Virus record (IMG/VR): IMGVR_UViG_3300045941_000468 | Location: 1 to 56,053 of that record | Source: a virus | Length of the DNA stretch: 56,053 nucleotides | Strand: one strand, 5' to 3' | Shown here: positions 1 through 6,887 of the stretch, one piece after another | Layout: each line of letters begins with the position of its first letter | Numbering within the stretch: the stretch's first letter is position 1 | Program-made: the position numbers and the translations under genes | Notes under the pieces: generated by a model | Told to the model about the DNA's origin: nothing | The model's input: the letters and a program-made list of their open reading frames with translations, nothing else | Database searches by the model: none

Positions 1-315
1 CCGATGCTGGCGCGGCGGCTTGGGCGTCAGCTGATCGCCCGCGGCAACCACGTCTCGGTGCTGCTGCCGGGCGACGAGATGACCCGGCCGCTGGTGACCT
101 TCCCGGTGAAGCATCAGTGGCAGGACCGGGCGAGCCTCGATCTCATCGCGCGGAGTGCGCGCGAGCTGGTGGCGCTGACCACGGCCAAGGGCTGGCAGAC
201 GGTGGTGCTGCCGCGGCCCGGGTGTGGGAATGGCGGGCTCGACTGGTGGCAGGTGAGCCTCCTGCTGGCGCCGCTGCTCGATGATCGGTTCGTGGTGGTG
301 GAGCGCTCGGCATGA
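1..315 (+). CDS. Macro-domain-like protein, 3' end only
   Basis: The frame is already open at the left edge (codon CCG before the ATG at position 4), so the visible 104 codons are the C-terminal part of a longer gene. The visible part carries PRPGCGNGGLDW followed by a closing strand DDRFVVVE, a combination known from phage macro-domain proteins that bind or hydrolyse ADP-ribose derivatives. The N-terminal glycine-rich part of a macro domain would lie outside the window. Its stop overlaps the next start as ATGA, so the two genes are translationally coupled. The domain assignment is by motif recognition; the substrate is unknown. An ADP-ribose-handling protein is of interest because an ADP-ribosyltransferase-like gene lies at 37239-38432. 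Confidence 0.6.
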   Translation, partial: PMLARRLGRQLIARGNHVSVLLPGDEMTRPLVTFPVKHQWQDRASLDLIARSARELVALTTAKGWQTVVLPRPGCGNGGLDWWQVSLLLAPLLDDRFVVVERSA

Positions 316-566
316 GCGACGACGGCTACCTCGATCTCGCCGGGCTGGCCGACTACAGCAAGCTGTCGATGCGGACGCTGCAGCGGCACCTGAAGGACCC
401 GGATCATCCGCTGCCGTGTCACCGGGTCGGGCGGCGGCTGCTGTTCGACAAGCGCGAGTTCGATGCGTGGGTGCGGCGGCTCCCCGAGGAGCAGGTGCCG
501 ACTCCGGATGCCTCGCTCCACGCGGACGCGGCGGCGATTGTACGAAGCATTCGAGGCCGCGAGTAG
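312..566 (+). CDS. Excisionase-like helix-turn-helix DNA-binding protein
   Basis: 84 residues. The N-terminal half reads as an HTH_17/MerR-like fold: LAGLADYSKLSMRTLQRHLK forms the helix-turn-helix and LPCHRVGRRLLFDKREFDAW the wing and closing helix, the pattern of excisionases and small phage regulators. The C-terminal 25 residues look disordered. It starts at an ATG overlapping the previous stop (ATGA). Lying two genes upstream of the integrase, it is a reasonable candidate for the recombination directionality factor, but the same fold also serves as a repressor or activator, so the role is inferred. A similar HTH protein is encoded at 48527-48727. Confidence 0.65.
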   Translation: MSDDGYLDLAGLADYSKLSMRTLQRHLKDPDHPLPCHRVGRRLLFDKREFDAWVRRLPEEQVPTPDASLHADAAAIVRSIRGRE

Positions 567-570
567 CTCT

Positions 571-581
571 TGTGCTACACT
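571..581 (+). promoter_or_regulatory. Extended -10 promoter TGTGC-TACACT for a leaderless RHH gene
   Basis: TGTGCTACACT is an extended -10 (TG, one base, TACACT at 576-581). The next ATG, at 589, begins only seven bases after the -10, where transcription would normally start, and there is no Shine-Dalgarno sequence. That geometry predicts a leaderless mRNA. No convincing -35 is seen. TGTGC (571-575) and GCACA (585-589) form an inverted repeat around the start site, a plausible operator for the encoded RHH protein. TGTGCTACRMT also matches the -10 of the promoter at 6813. Confidence 0.5.
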
Positions 582-588
582 GTCGCAC

Positions 589-897
589 ATGAAAACACAA
601 CACGTCTCGTTCCGCTTCGCTCCTGAGATCTACCGCGTGCTCGATGCCATCAAGCAACGCGACGGCATCCCGATCAGTGAACAGATGCGCCGCGCCGTCC
701 TCCTGTGGATCGACAAGAAGATGCAGCCGGAACATCACGGATCGAACGGCATTGGAGAGGACGGTATTCCGCTAGCCGACCTCGTCGCTGAGATGGTCCA
801 GCGCATACGGACGGGTGCCGATGGGCGTGCCACATCCGCCCCCCGGCGACGCCGACAGGAGCGCCTCCGTCGCGGCGTGACGGTGCTCCATGACTAA
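589..897 (+). CDS. Ribbon-helix-helix (CopG/Arc-type) DNA-binding protein
   Basis: 102 residues. The N-terminal 45 residues are a textbook RHH: a strand (HVSFRFAPEIYRVLDAI), helix A (VLDAIKQRDG) and helix B (ISEQMRRAVLLWIDKK). The rest is unstructured and ends in an Arg-rich tail (APRRRRQERLRRG). RHH proteins act as dimers of dimers on inverted repeats and are usually autoregulatory. I chose the ATG at 589 because the longer frame upstream overlaps the HTH gene and lacks RHH character. The stop overlaps the integrase start by 8 bases. Being directly upstream of int, it may control integration or the lysogeny decision; this is inference. Confidence 0.7.
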   Translation: MKTQHVSFRFAPEIYRVLDAIKQRDGIPISEQMRRAVLLWIDKKMQPEHHGSNGIGEDGIPLADLVAEMVQRIRTGADGRATSAPRRRRQERLRRGVTVLHD

Positions 898-2131
898 GCC
901 GCGTGGGACGACGGTGAGCATCCGCTACAGCCCCGACGAGACGCGGCCGAAGCGGTGGGGCGTGCACTGGAACGAGTACACGGACGGCCACACCGGACGT
1001 CCGAAGCAACGCGCGAAGTTCTACGCGACGCAGGCCGAGGCGGAGAAGGTGCAGCAGATCGTGCTGGCGGAACTGGCGCGCCCTACGCCGATCACGGCTC
1101 GGGTGCCGACCTACCGAGCCGCCGACTCCCTCGCGGCGCTCGCGATGGAGTGGCTGGCGGAGGTGAAGGAGACCCGCGAGGCAGCGACGCACCGGAACTA
1201 TGAGTTCGTGGTCATCCACTATCTCGCCCCCGAGAAGGGACATGCGCGCTATCCCGGGCTTGGCCCGCTCGTCGTCAGCAACGAGACGCTCACGACCAAG
1301 GCGGTCGTCGATTACATGCGATCGCTGCACAAGGCCGGGGTGAGTCTCAGCATGCGGCGACGCGCGCAGCGGGCGCTCAGTGCGCTCTGCACCTACGCCC
1401 GCTTCGCTGGGCGTCTCACCGGGGTCAACCCCTGCGCCGAAGTGGGGCGCATGATCCGCCAGAAGGGGGAGGCGAACGAGGAGCCGATGCCGAACCCGCT
1501 GGCGATCGACGAGATCGGGCGCTTCTTCGACCAGCTCACGGCGGTGGAGGGGCTCCCGGCGCAGGTCTACTGTCAGTGGCAGTACGACGTCGGCACCCGG
1601 CCGGGGGAGGCGGGGGCGCTGCCGTGGGAGAAGGTCGATCTCGATAAGCAACGCGCGCACATCGCGTACAGCTATGACCCGATCACGGGGCTCGACAAGG
1701 ACACCAAGACACACGAGACGCGCTGGGTGGATCTCACCGATGCGGTCGTCGCGCTGCTGCGTCAGTGGCGAGGCGTGCAGCTGGAGGAGACGCTGCGGCG
1801 GGGCCTGTCGCGACCCCGCTACGTGTTCACCTCACTCCGCGTCGCCCACAAGAAGCGGGAGCTGGCGCGCTACACGCAGGACAGCCACATCGTTGAGATC
1901 TTCAAGCGGGTCACTAAGGCCTGCGCGATCACCGGGCACACGCTCTACGACCTGCGCGACAGCTTCGCCACCTCGCATCTGGTGCCCGCGTGGGACAAAA
2001 AGATCGCGTGGGTCAGTAGGCAGCTCGGACACAAGACGCCGCTGACGACCGCGGACCACTACTACGCCTTCCGCGACACCGGCGAGACGCGCGGCTTCGC
2101 CAATCAGATTCGAGACTGGGACGGGCGATGA
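890..2131 (+). CDS. int: Tyrosine recombinase (phage integrase)
   Basis: 413 residues, full length for a phage integrase. Residues 1-60 resemble an arm-binding domain, about 80-185 is the SAM-like core-binding domain, and about 205-400 the catalytic domain. Catalytic residues visible are R237 (GTRPGEA), K273 (DTKTHETR), R356 in LYDLRDSFAT, H381 (RQLGHKTP) and a tyrosine at 391 or 392 (TADHYYAF). The usual His of the HxxR box is Tyr353, a known variant in this family. It cuts and rejoins attP and attB. The start overlaps the RHH gene. The 3' end lies four bases from a tRNA gene and next to putative arm-type repeats, which is where such integrases act. Confidence 0.95.
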   Translation: MTKPRGTTVSIRYSPDETRPKRWGVHWNEYTDGHTGRPKQRAKFYATQAEAEKVQQIVLAELARPTPITARVPTYRAADSLAALAMEWLAEVKETREAATHRNYEFVVIHYLAPEKGHARYPGLGPLVVSNETLTTKAVVDYMRSLHKAGVSLSMRRRAQRALSALCTYARFAGRLTGVNPCAEVGRMIRQKGEANEEPMPNPLAIDEIGRFFDQLTAVEGLPAQVYCQWQYDVGTRPGEAGALPWEKVDLDKQRAHIAYSYDPITGLDKDTKTHETRWVDLTDAVVALLRQWRGVQLEETLRRGLSRPRYVFTSLRVAHKKRELARYTQDSHIVEIFKRVTKACAITGHTLYDLRDSFATSHLVPAWDKKIAWVSRQLGHKTPLTTADHYYAFRDTGETRGFANQIRDWDGR

Positions 2132-2135
2132 GGGC

Positions 2136-2212
2136 TGGAGCCGACCGCCGGAATCGAACCGGCAACCCCCGCATTACGAATGCGGTGCTCTACCGGATTG
2201 AGCTAGGTCGGC
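2136..2212 (-). tRNA. tRNA-Thr (anticodon CGT)
   Basis: Reading the minus strand gives a complete cloverleaf: 7-bp acceptor stem GCCGACC/GGTCGGC, D arm GCTC/GAGC, anticodon stem CCGCA/TGCGG with loop TTCGTAA (anticodon CGT, reading ACG), perfect T arm GCCGG-TTCGATT-CCGGC, discriminator T and an encoded CCA (2136-2138). The integrase gene ends four bases away at the tRNA 3' end. Tyrosine integrases often recombine in the 3' half of tRNA genes, so this is either a phage-borne intact tRNA containing the attP core or, in a prophage, the reconstituted target. Phage genes lie on both sides, which favours a phage-borne copy or a circularly permuted contig. Confidence 0.95.
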
Positions 2213-2501
2213 GTATCTACCAACTGGGTACTACCAACTGCTACCAACTGGGGGCTGGGTTGACCGCCCAAGAAAACCAGCAACTGCTTAGCCTGCAACG
2301 ACTTCCCACGATCCAAAAAACCGTCTCAGCGGCATTACGAAGAGGGTCGACAAGCGCGGTTTCCTTAGGAAATTCACACAACCCGCAACTGCGTCATGTC
2401 ATGGCATCCCCTGTCGTGACATGGCGCTCCACTAGCCTAGCCCAGTTGGTTGTTCCCCGTGAAACTGTCATCTCAGCCCTGCGCCCTAGAGGAGGTGTGC
2501 C
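2213..2501. other. Non-coding attP-like region next to integrase and tRNA
   Basis: This 289-bp stretch is visibly less G+C-rich than its surroundings and carries no credible gene. It holds three direct copies of CTACCAACTG (2217-2250), an inverted copy CAGTTGGT at 2443-2450, related words CAACTG at about 2282 and 2386, and an inverted repeat ATGTCA (2396-2401) / TGACAT (2417-2422). Direct and inverted short repeats flanking a tRNA and integrase are the expected layout of integrase arm sites and accessory-protein sites in attP. The role is inferred from arrangement only. Confidence 0.6.
2217..2250 (+). repeat. Three direct CTACCAACTG repeats (putative integrase arm sites)
   Basis: Exact 10-bp copies begin at 2217, 2231 and 2241; the last two are contiguous and the first is separated by four bases. 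A shorter inverted copy (ACCAACTG on the minus strand) lies at 2443-2450. They sit just outside the tRNA-Thr gene and integrase stop, the expected place for P' arm-type sites. Confidence 0.6.
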
Positions 2502-2792
2502 GTGGGCAAACGCATCGACGACCTACCCCTCGACGACAGCCCAATCACGCGCGAGCCGGACGCGATGGAAGGCGACGTGCGCGCCACCCAGTGGTACGCC
2601 TTCGTCCGCGAGGTCGAGGACCTGCGCGAGAGCGGCGACTACGCCTGGGCCGAAGAGACGCTCGCCGGGATTCAGGAGACCGTGGAGCGCACCAAACGGG
2701 TGACGCCCGGGCAGGAGCGCGCCCTGTTCAACATCCTCAGCGCCGAACGTCCCAGCCGCCGCTACGAAGGCTACGGGCGGAGGGGGCGGTGA
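2502..2792 (+). CDS. Hypothetical small acidic phage protein
   Basis: 96 residues from a GTG start that has a strong ribosome-binding site (GAGGAGG, about 2488-2494). No family recognised. The sequence is charged and helix-rich in the middle (VEDLRESGDYAWAEETLAGI), with a basic C-terminus (RRYEGYGRRGR), no membrane segment and no cysteine motif. Its stop overlaps the next frame (GTGA at 2789). As the first gene after the attP region it probably opens the replication module. Confidence 0.7.
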   Translation: MGKRIDDLPLDDSPITREPDAMEGDVRATQWYAFVREVEDLRESGDYAWAEETLAGIQETVERTKRVTPGQERALFNILSAERPSRRYEGYGRRGR

Positions 2793-3379
2793 ACCCCACC
2801 ACCGTGCTGCGGCGAGTGAAGGAGGAGATCGCCCACGCGATCACCACTGTCGAAGGCGACCCGGCGCACCACCGGGACGCGCGCACCCGCGGCCACCTCG
2901 AAGCGCTCCGCCACGCGGAGAACATCATCACCACCATCGAGTCACTGGAAGGAGGCGTCATGGGCTGGATCGGTGTCGACCTCGACGGCGTGCTCGCACA
3001 TTGGGACCCCGCACACTTCCCTGACATCGGCGCGCCGATCGCCCCGATGGTCGCGCGCGTACAGAGCTGGCTGGAGGACGGGCAGGAGGTGCGCATCTTC
3101 ACCGCGCGCGTCGCCATCGTCCCCGGGCTGCGCAACGACGAGGGGCAGGAGGCCGACCTGCTGTTCGCCGCCGACCAGCTGACGCGGATCCACATCTGGT
3201 GCGAGCAGCACATCGGCGTCATCCTGCCGGTCACCGCGGTGAAGGACTTCCACATGGTGGAGCTGTACGACGACCGCTGCGTGCAGATGATCACCAACGA
3301 GGGGATCTCGCTGAAGGACTCGCTGAGGAAGGACCTCGACGAGCTGCACGAGATGATCCGCACGCCGCCCTCGGTGTAG
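2789..3379 (+). CDS. HAD-like phosphatase, with alternative internal start
   Basis: From the GTG at 2789 (overlapping the previous stop) the protein is 196 residues. A second in-frame start, ATG at 2960, has a far better ribosome-binding site (GGAAGGAGG) and gives 139 residues beginning MGWIGVDLDGVLAHWD. That is HAD motif I (Asp nucleophile D7 and general acid D9 of the short form), followed by VRIFTARV, a motif II-like Thr. Phage HAD-like proteins are thought to act on nucleotides or nucleic-acid ends; the substrate here is unknown. The first 57 codons could be a separate N-terminal domain, or the gene may make two products. It lies three bases upstream of the polymerase. Confidence 0.7.
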   Translation: MNPTTVLRRVKEEIAHAITTVEGDPAHHRDARTRGHLEALRHAENIITTIESLEGGVMGWIGVDLDGVLAHWDPAHFPDIGAPIAPMVARVQSWLEDGQEVRIFTARVAIVPGLRNDEGQEADLLFAADQLTRIHIWCEQHIGVILPVTAVKDFHMVELYDDRCVQMITNEGISLKDSLRKDLDELHEMIRTPPSV

Positions 3380-3382
3380 GCC

Positions 3383-6300
3383 ATGCCGCGCCTCCCGCAT
3401 CCGCCTGGGTGTCGCGGGTGCGCGCTCGACGAGCGCGGGGAGGGCTTCGCTCCGGCCGACGGCCCGCCGGGGAGCTGGCTGCTGCTGGTGGGCGAGGCGC
3501 TCGGCTACACCGAGATGCTGACCGGGCGCCCGTTCATGGGCGACGCCGGAGCGATGCTCAACCGGCTGCTCGGCCTGCTCGGGTGGAAGCGCGACGCCAT
3601 TCGGATCCACAACACGATCTCCTGCCACCCGCCGGGCGACTGGTTCGACGAGCGGGCGCCCTGGTACTACCCCGCGATGAACCACTGCCCGTACCTCGGG
3701 CAGACGCTGGCGGAGGGACCGCAGGTCGTGGTGCCGATGGGCATGAGCGCCATCCGGCGGGTCCTGAGGCTGGAGCACCGCAAGAAGGTCAAGGTCCAAG
3801 ACTTCCACGGCGCGATCCTGCGCGACCCCACCGATCGCTTCTGGGTCGTGCCGACCTATCACCCGTCGTTCTTGCAGCGCGGCGCCACGAACCTGATCGG
3901 CACCGTGCTGTGGGACCTGCGCCGGGCCGAGCAGGCGAGAGACCACGGCGCGCCCCCGCGGGAGCACTCGCTGGTGGTCGATCCGCCGGTCGAGTGGTTC
4001 CGGGCGTGGGTCGATCAGGTCGTCGCCGCCCGGCGGCAGGACCCCGGCGCCTACCCGATCAGCAGTGACGTCGAGACCCCGGACAAGGCGGGCGGGCGGG
4101 ACGAGGGGGAGATCTCCGCCGACGATGTGAGCTTCCAGCTGCTGCGGCACAACGTCAGCTGTCACACCGACGAGGGCGTGACGGTGCCGCACGCCGGACC
4201 CTACCTGGATGAACTCGCGCGGCTGTATGCGTCGCCGGGACACATCTGGATGTGGAACCGGGAGTACGACTTCATCCGGCAGGTGACCGCCGGGCTGCTG
4301 CGCGAGGAGGACTCGACGCGGGTGGTCGACCTGATGTGGCTCTGGCACTTCCTGCAGAGCGACCTGCCGCGCGGGCTCGGCTTCGTCGCGCCCTTCTACA
4401 GCGACTACGGCCCGTGGAAGCATCTGGCCGATGAGGACCCGGCGACCTACGGCGCGGCCGACGGGCTGCAGACCCACCGGGTCGGCTTCGGCATCATCCG
4501 CGACCTCATCAGCGAGCGGCGCTACGACATCGCGATGCGGCACACGCACCGGCTGCACACCGAGGTGCTCCGGCCTGCCCAGCTGGTGGGCGTCAAGGTC
4601 GACCGGCCGCGGCTGCTCCAGTTCAAGCAGGAGCTGATCGATAAGAGCCGCGAACGGCTGCAGACGCTGCAGGGGTGCGTGCCGGAGGCACTCGCCCCGC
4701 TGACCCCCAAGGCGGGCCTCCACCGGCCCCCAGCGGCCCATCTTCTCCACGTCAAGGCCTCCGCCTTTACCCGCCGCGGCGCCCCGCGCAAGGGCAAGCC
4801 TACGGCCGAGATTAAACAGGAGCTGTATGCCCGAGCCAGAGTCGTCGAGAAGCTCGTCCTCCGAGAGGTCCTCGTCTGTCACACCTGCGGAGCTAGAGAA
4901 GTTGCTAAACGCCATCGTTGCCCTCACACAGGCGACCCGGGGGCTCCACCTCGAACTGCTCAACTGGACCTGGCAGTGGCGACGGTCACCCGGTGGTTCT
5001 GGCAAGAGCCGTTCAACCCGGACAGCGTCCCGCAGGTCCTCAACTACATCAAGCACCGCAAGCACAAACCCGGCCGAGCCAAAAAATCAAAATCCGACGA
5101 GTCCACCAACCGAGAAACCTTAGAGCGGCTGGCGAGGACGACGGGGGATCCGTTCTACGCCGCGCTGCTCGACTACCGGGCGATCGGCAAGGTCAAGGGC
5201 ACGTATGTGGAAGGGACCGAGCGGCGGCTGGACGCCGAGGACCGGCTGCACCCGGTGCCGACCTTCAAGCCGTCCACGATGCGGCTGTCGTACACCAACC
5301 CGAACATCACGAATGTGGTGGCGGACAAGTCGGGCAAGGAGGGGCTGGCGGCGGGGTTCCGGCGCTGCATCGTCGCCAGCCCGGGGTGCCGGTTGCTGGA
5401 GGTCGACTTCGCGGCGATCGAGGCGGTCGAGACCGGCTGGTGCGCCAGGGACAGCGAGTACTACCGGCTGGCGAAGCTGGGCGTGCATGCGGCGCTGGTG
5501 ACGCACGTCCTCGGCCAGCCGTACGATCCGGCGGCGAGCGACGACGAGCTGCGGCCGATCTTCAAGCGGACGAAGAGCGAGCACCCCGACATCTACGAGC
5601 CGAGCAAGCGCTACATCCACGGGCGGGCCTACGGGCTGACGGTGCCGGGCATGGTGCTGCAGTTCCCGCACCTCTTCCCGTCGCATGCCGTGGCGGAGAA
5701 GTACGCGCGCATCTTCGAGTCGATGGCGCCGGGCGTGGCCCGCTGGCAGCACGAGACGCAGCAGAAGGCCTACACCCAGAAGTATCTCGGCGGGGCGGGC
5801 GATCACCCCTTCGCCTACAAGCACTGGTTCTGGAGCGTCTACAGCTACAAGCGGCTGTCGCAGACCCAGTACTACCGCCTGGTCGCCAAATACAAGAAGC
5901 TCGGGCAGGAGCCGCCCTGCGTCAACATCAACGGGCAGTGGTTCCGCGTCGGGCTGGGCGAGGACGGCAAGCGGGTGCTGGCGTTCTACCCCCAGAGCAT
6001 CAGCACCGGCGTGCTCAAGGAGGCGCTGCTGCGGCTGTTCGCCGAGCGCGACTCCCCGAGCTACATCGGCGACGCCTACTTCGGGCGGACGCCGCTCCGC
6101 GCGCCGGTCCACGACTCGATGCTGCTCGACATCCCCGTGCGCCAGTTCGATCGGGTGTTCGAGACGGTGTGCATGGAGATGCAGCGGCCGGTCATCGAGC
6201 AGCCGTGCCCGGCGGGGTGGGCGGGGCGGCACGGGGAGTATGTCGCGATCGGCGTGGCGGCGAAGGCGGGGCAGGACTGGGCGGCGATGGAGGACCTGGT

Positions 6301-6391
6301 CGTGCCGGGGTTCGATGCGAGCTGGACGCCGGAGCCGATGGAGGTCGAGGACGAGGACGACTGGAGCGACCTGCAGCGGGTGATCGCATGA
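3383..6391 (+). CDS. Family A DNA polymerase fused to an N-terminal uracil-DNA-glycosylase-like domain
   Basis: 1002 residues. About 1-190 resembles family 4 uracil-DNA glycosylase (GEALGYTE at 37-44, GRPFMGDAG at 48-56, PTYHPS near 159). About 225-370 is a DnaQ-like 3'-5' exonuclease (SDVETPD near 229, WNREYD near 292, YGAADG near 356). The rest is a PolA polymerase: a CxxC...C zinc-like knuckle near 498-512, motif A LLEVDFAAIE near 671, motif B KRYIHGRAYG at 742-751, and motif C VHDS at 909-912. Two oddities: the motif B position corresponding to E. coli Phe762 is His746 by my alignment, and motif C has Ser where Glu is usual. This is the phage replicase. Similar UDG-polymerase fusions are known in phages. 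The start ATG is directly behind the HAD gene; the stop overlaps the next start (ATGA). Confidence 0.9.
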   Translation: MPRLPHPPGCRGCALDERGEGFAPADGPPGSWLLLVGEALGYTEMLTGRPFMGDAGAMLNRLLGLLGWKRDAIRIHNTISCHPPGDWFDERAPWYYPAMNHCPYLGQTLAEGPQVVVPMGMSAIRRVLRLEHRKKVKVQDFHGAILRDPTDRFWVVPTYHPSFLQRGATNLIGTVLWDLRRAEQARDHGAPPREHSLVVDPPVEWFRAWVDQVVAARRQDPGAYPISSDVETPDKAGGRDEGEISADDVSFQLLRHNVSCHTDEGVTVPHAGPYLDELARLYASPGHIWMWNREYDFIRQVTAGLLREEDSTRVVDLMWLWHFLQSDLPRGLGFVAPFYSDYGPWKHLADEDPATYGAADGLQTHRVGFGIIRDLISERRYDIAMRHTHRLHTEVLRPAQLVGVKVDRPRLLQFKQELIDKSRERLQTLQGCVPEALAPLTPKAGLHRPPAAHLLHVKASAFTRRGAPRKGKPTAEIKQELYARARVVEKLVLREVLVCHTCGAREVAKRHRCPHTGDPGAPPRTAQLDLAVATVTRWFWQEPFNPDSVPQVLNYIKHRKHKPGRAKKSKSDESTNRETLERLARTTGDPFYAALLDYRAIGKVKGTYVEGTERRLDAEDRLHPVPTFKPSTMRLSYTNPNITNVVADKSGKEGLAAGFRRCIVASPGCRLLEVDFAAIEAVETGWCARDSEYYRLAKLGVHAALVTHVLGQPYDPAASDDELRPIFKRTKSEHPDIYEPSKRYIHGRAYGLTVPGMVLQFPHLFPSHAVAEKYARIFESMAPGVARWQHETQQKAYTQKYLGGAGDHPFAYKHWFWSVYSYKRLSQTQYYRLVAKYKKLGQEPPCVNINGQWFRVGLGEDGKRVLAFYPQSISTGVLKEALLRLFAERDSPSYIGDAYFGRTPLRAPVHDSMLLDIPVRQFDRVFETVCMEMQRPVIEQPCPAGWAGRHGEYVAIGVAAKAGQDWAAMEDLVVPGFDASWTPEPMEVEDEDDWSDLQRVIA
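4827..5123 (+). CDS. Possible overprinted gene nested in the polymerase (98 codons)
   Basis: This frame is shifted relative to the polymerase and begins at an ATG with a well-placed ribosome-binding site (AGGAG, then CTGT, then ATG). Between about 4827 and 4990 the codons of this frame mostly end in G or C, while the polymerase codons around 4885-4955 have unusually many A/T third positions, the reverse of the rest of the gene. The product would have a Ser-rich N-terminus (SSRSSSSERSSS), a helical core (AELEKLLNAIVALTQA, then LELLNWTWQW) and a Pro/Asn-rich tail (NPAEPKNQNPTSPPTEKP). It falls in the linker between exonuclease and polymerase cores, where the polymerase can tolerate change. No family recognised; chance remains possible. 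Confidence 0.35.
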   Translation: MPEPESSRSSSSERSSSVTPAELEKLLNAIVALTQATRGLHLELLNWTWQWRRSPGGSGKSRSTRTASRRSSTTSSTASTNPAEPKNQNPTSPPTEKP

Positions 6392-6816
6392 GCGAGCGAG
6401 ACGACCCCATCACTGCCATCGTGCGACGTCGTCCCGTCAATCGTGCTGCAGCGCGGGTGACCGCTCCTGGGCCGCGATGGACGGAACTCCAGTACAGAAC
6501 GAACGGGCAGGCCTACAGCGCGACACCGTTACCGACAAAAGCGATCCCCCGAGACGCGCCAGACCTCGTCGGGTTGCGCTGCGGCCACCTCACCGTCGTG
6601 GGGCTGTCGATCGAGGGCACAGGCGCACACCACGCCCGCTGGGTCTGTCGCTGTGCCTGCGGCTACTACACCTGTCGATCGGCGAAGGCGCTCCGCAACC
6701 CGGAGAACGCAGATGATTGCTGCGCGCGGTGTCGAGAGCTGCGGAAGCAGCAGAGGGTCGCGTACCACCGGGAGCGGGGGCGCTACCCCGATGAGGAAGA
6801 AAACGGGCCGATTTGA
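6388..6816 (+). CDS. Zinc-binding phage protein, function unknown
   Basis: 142 residues, starting in the ATGA overlap with the polymerase stop. The C-terminal half has a Cys pattern RCGHLTV...WVCRCACG...CR...CCARC that can form one or two zinc knuckles, followed by a basic helix (RCRELRKQQRVAYHRERG). The N-terminal 55 residues are basic and probably flexible. The pattern is common among small phage DNA- or RNA-associated proteins; no specific function can be given. The stop codon TGA (6814-6816) lies within the -35 element of the promoter at 6813, so the gene ends exactly where the next transcription unit begins. Confidence 0.75.
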   Translation: MSERDDPITAIVRRRPVNRAAARVTAPGPRWTELQYRTNGQAYSATPLPTKAIPRDAPDLVGLRCGHLTVVGLSIEGTGAHHARWVCRCACGYYTCRSAKALRNPENADDCCARCRELRKQQRVAYHRERGRYPDEEENGPI

Positions 6817-6841
6817 CATGCATATGCATCTGTGCTACGAT
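6813..6841 (+). promoter_or_regulatory. Strong sigma70-type promoter with palindromic operator in its spacer
   Basis: -35 TTGACA at 6813-6818, exact 17-bp spacer, -10 TACGAT at 6836-6841 preceded by TGTGC. The spacer contains the palindrome ATGCATATGCAT (6818-6829), and a second near-copy starts within the -10 (6839-6852). A homologous promoter lies at 53911-53939. A protein bound to either palindrome should block RNA polymerase, so this looks like a repressed promoter for the genes at 6888 and 7313. Confidence 0.85.
6817..6830. promoter_or_regulatory. Operator-like palindrome, copy 1
   Basis: CATGCATATGCATC; the inner 12 bases are a perfect palindrome lying between the -35 and -10 of the 6813 promoter. 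Confidence 0.7.
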
Positions 6842-6852
6842 GTATATGCATC
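6839..6852. promoter_or_regulatory. Operator-like palindrome, copy 2
   Basis: GATGTATATGCATC, one base different from the consensus GATGCATATGCATC. It overlaps the -10 and the predicted transcription start. The two operators are 22 bp apart centre to centre, about two helical turns. Confidence 0.7.
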
Positions 6853-6869
6853 GTGAGCATGGTGCTCAC
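6853..6869 (+). other. 5'-leader hairpin GTGAGCA-TGG-TGCTCAC
   Basis: A perfect 7-bp inverted repeat with a three-base loop immediately follows the second operator, so it would form at the 5' end of the mRNA, 18 bases before the start codon at 6888. It could stabilise the transcript or modulate translation, or be another DNA operator. Confidence 0.55.
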
Positions 6870-6887
6870 CGCAGACAGGAGCCACAC

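Noticed and set aside
2128-2703. Open frame running through the tRNA and attP region
   Set aside because: It crosses an intact tRNA gene and integrase arm-like repeats, and its sequence has no protein character.
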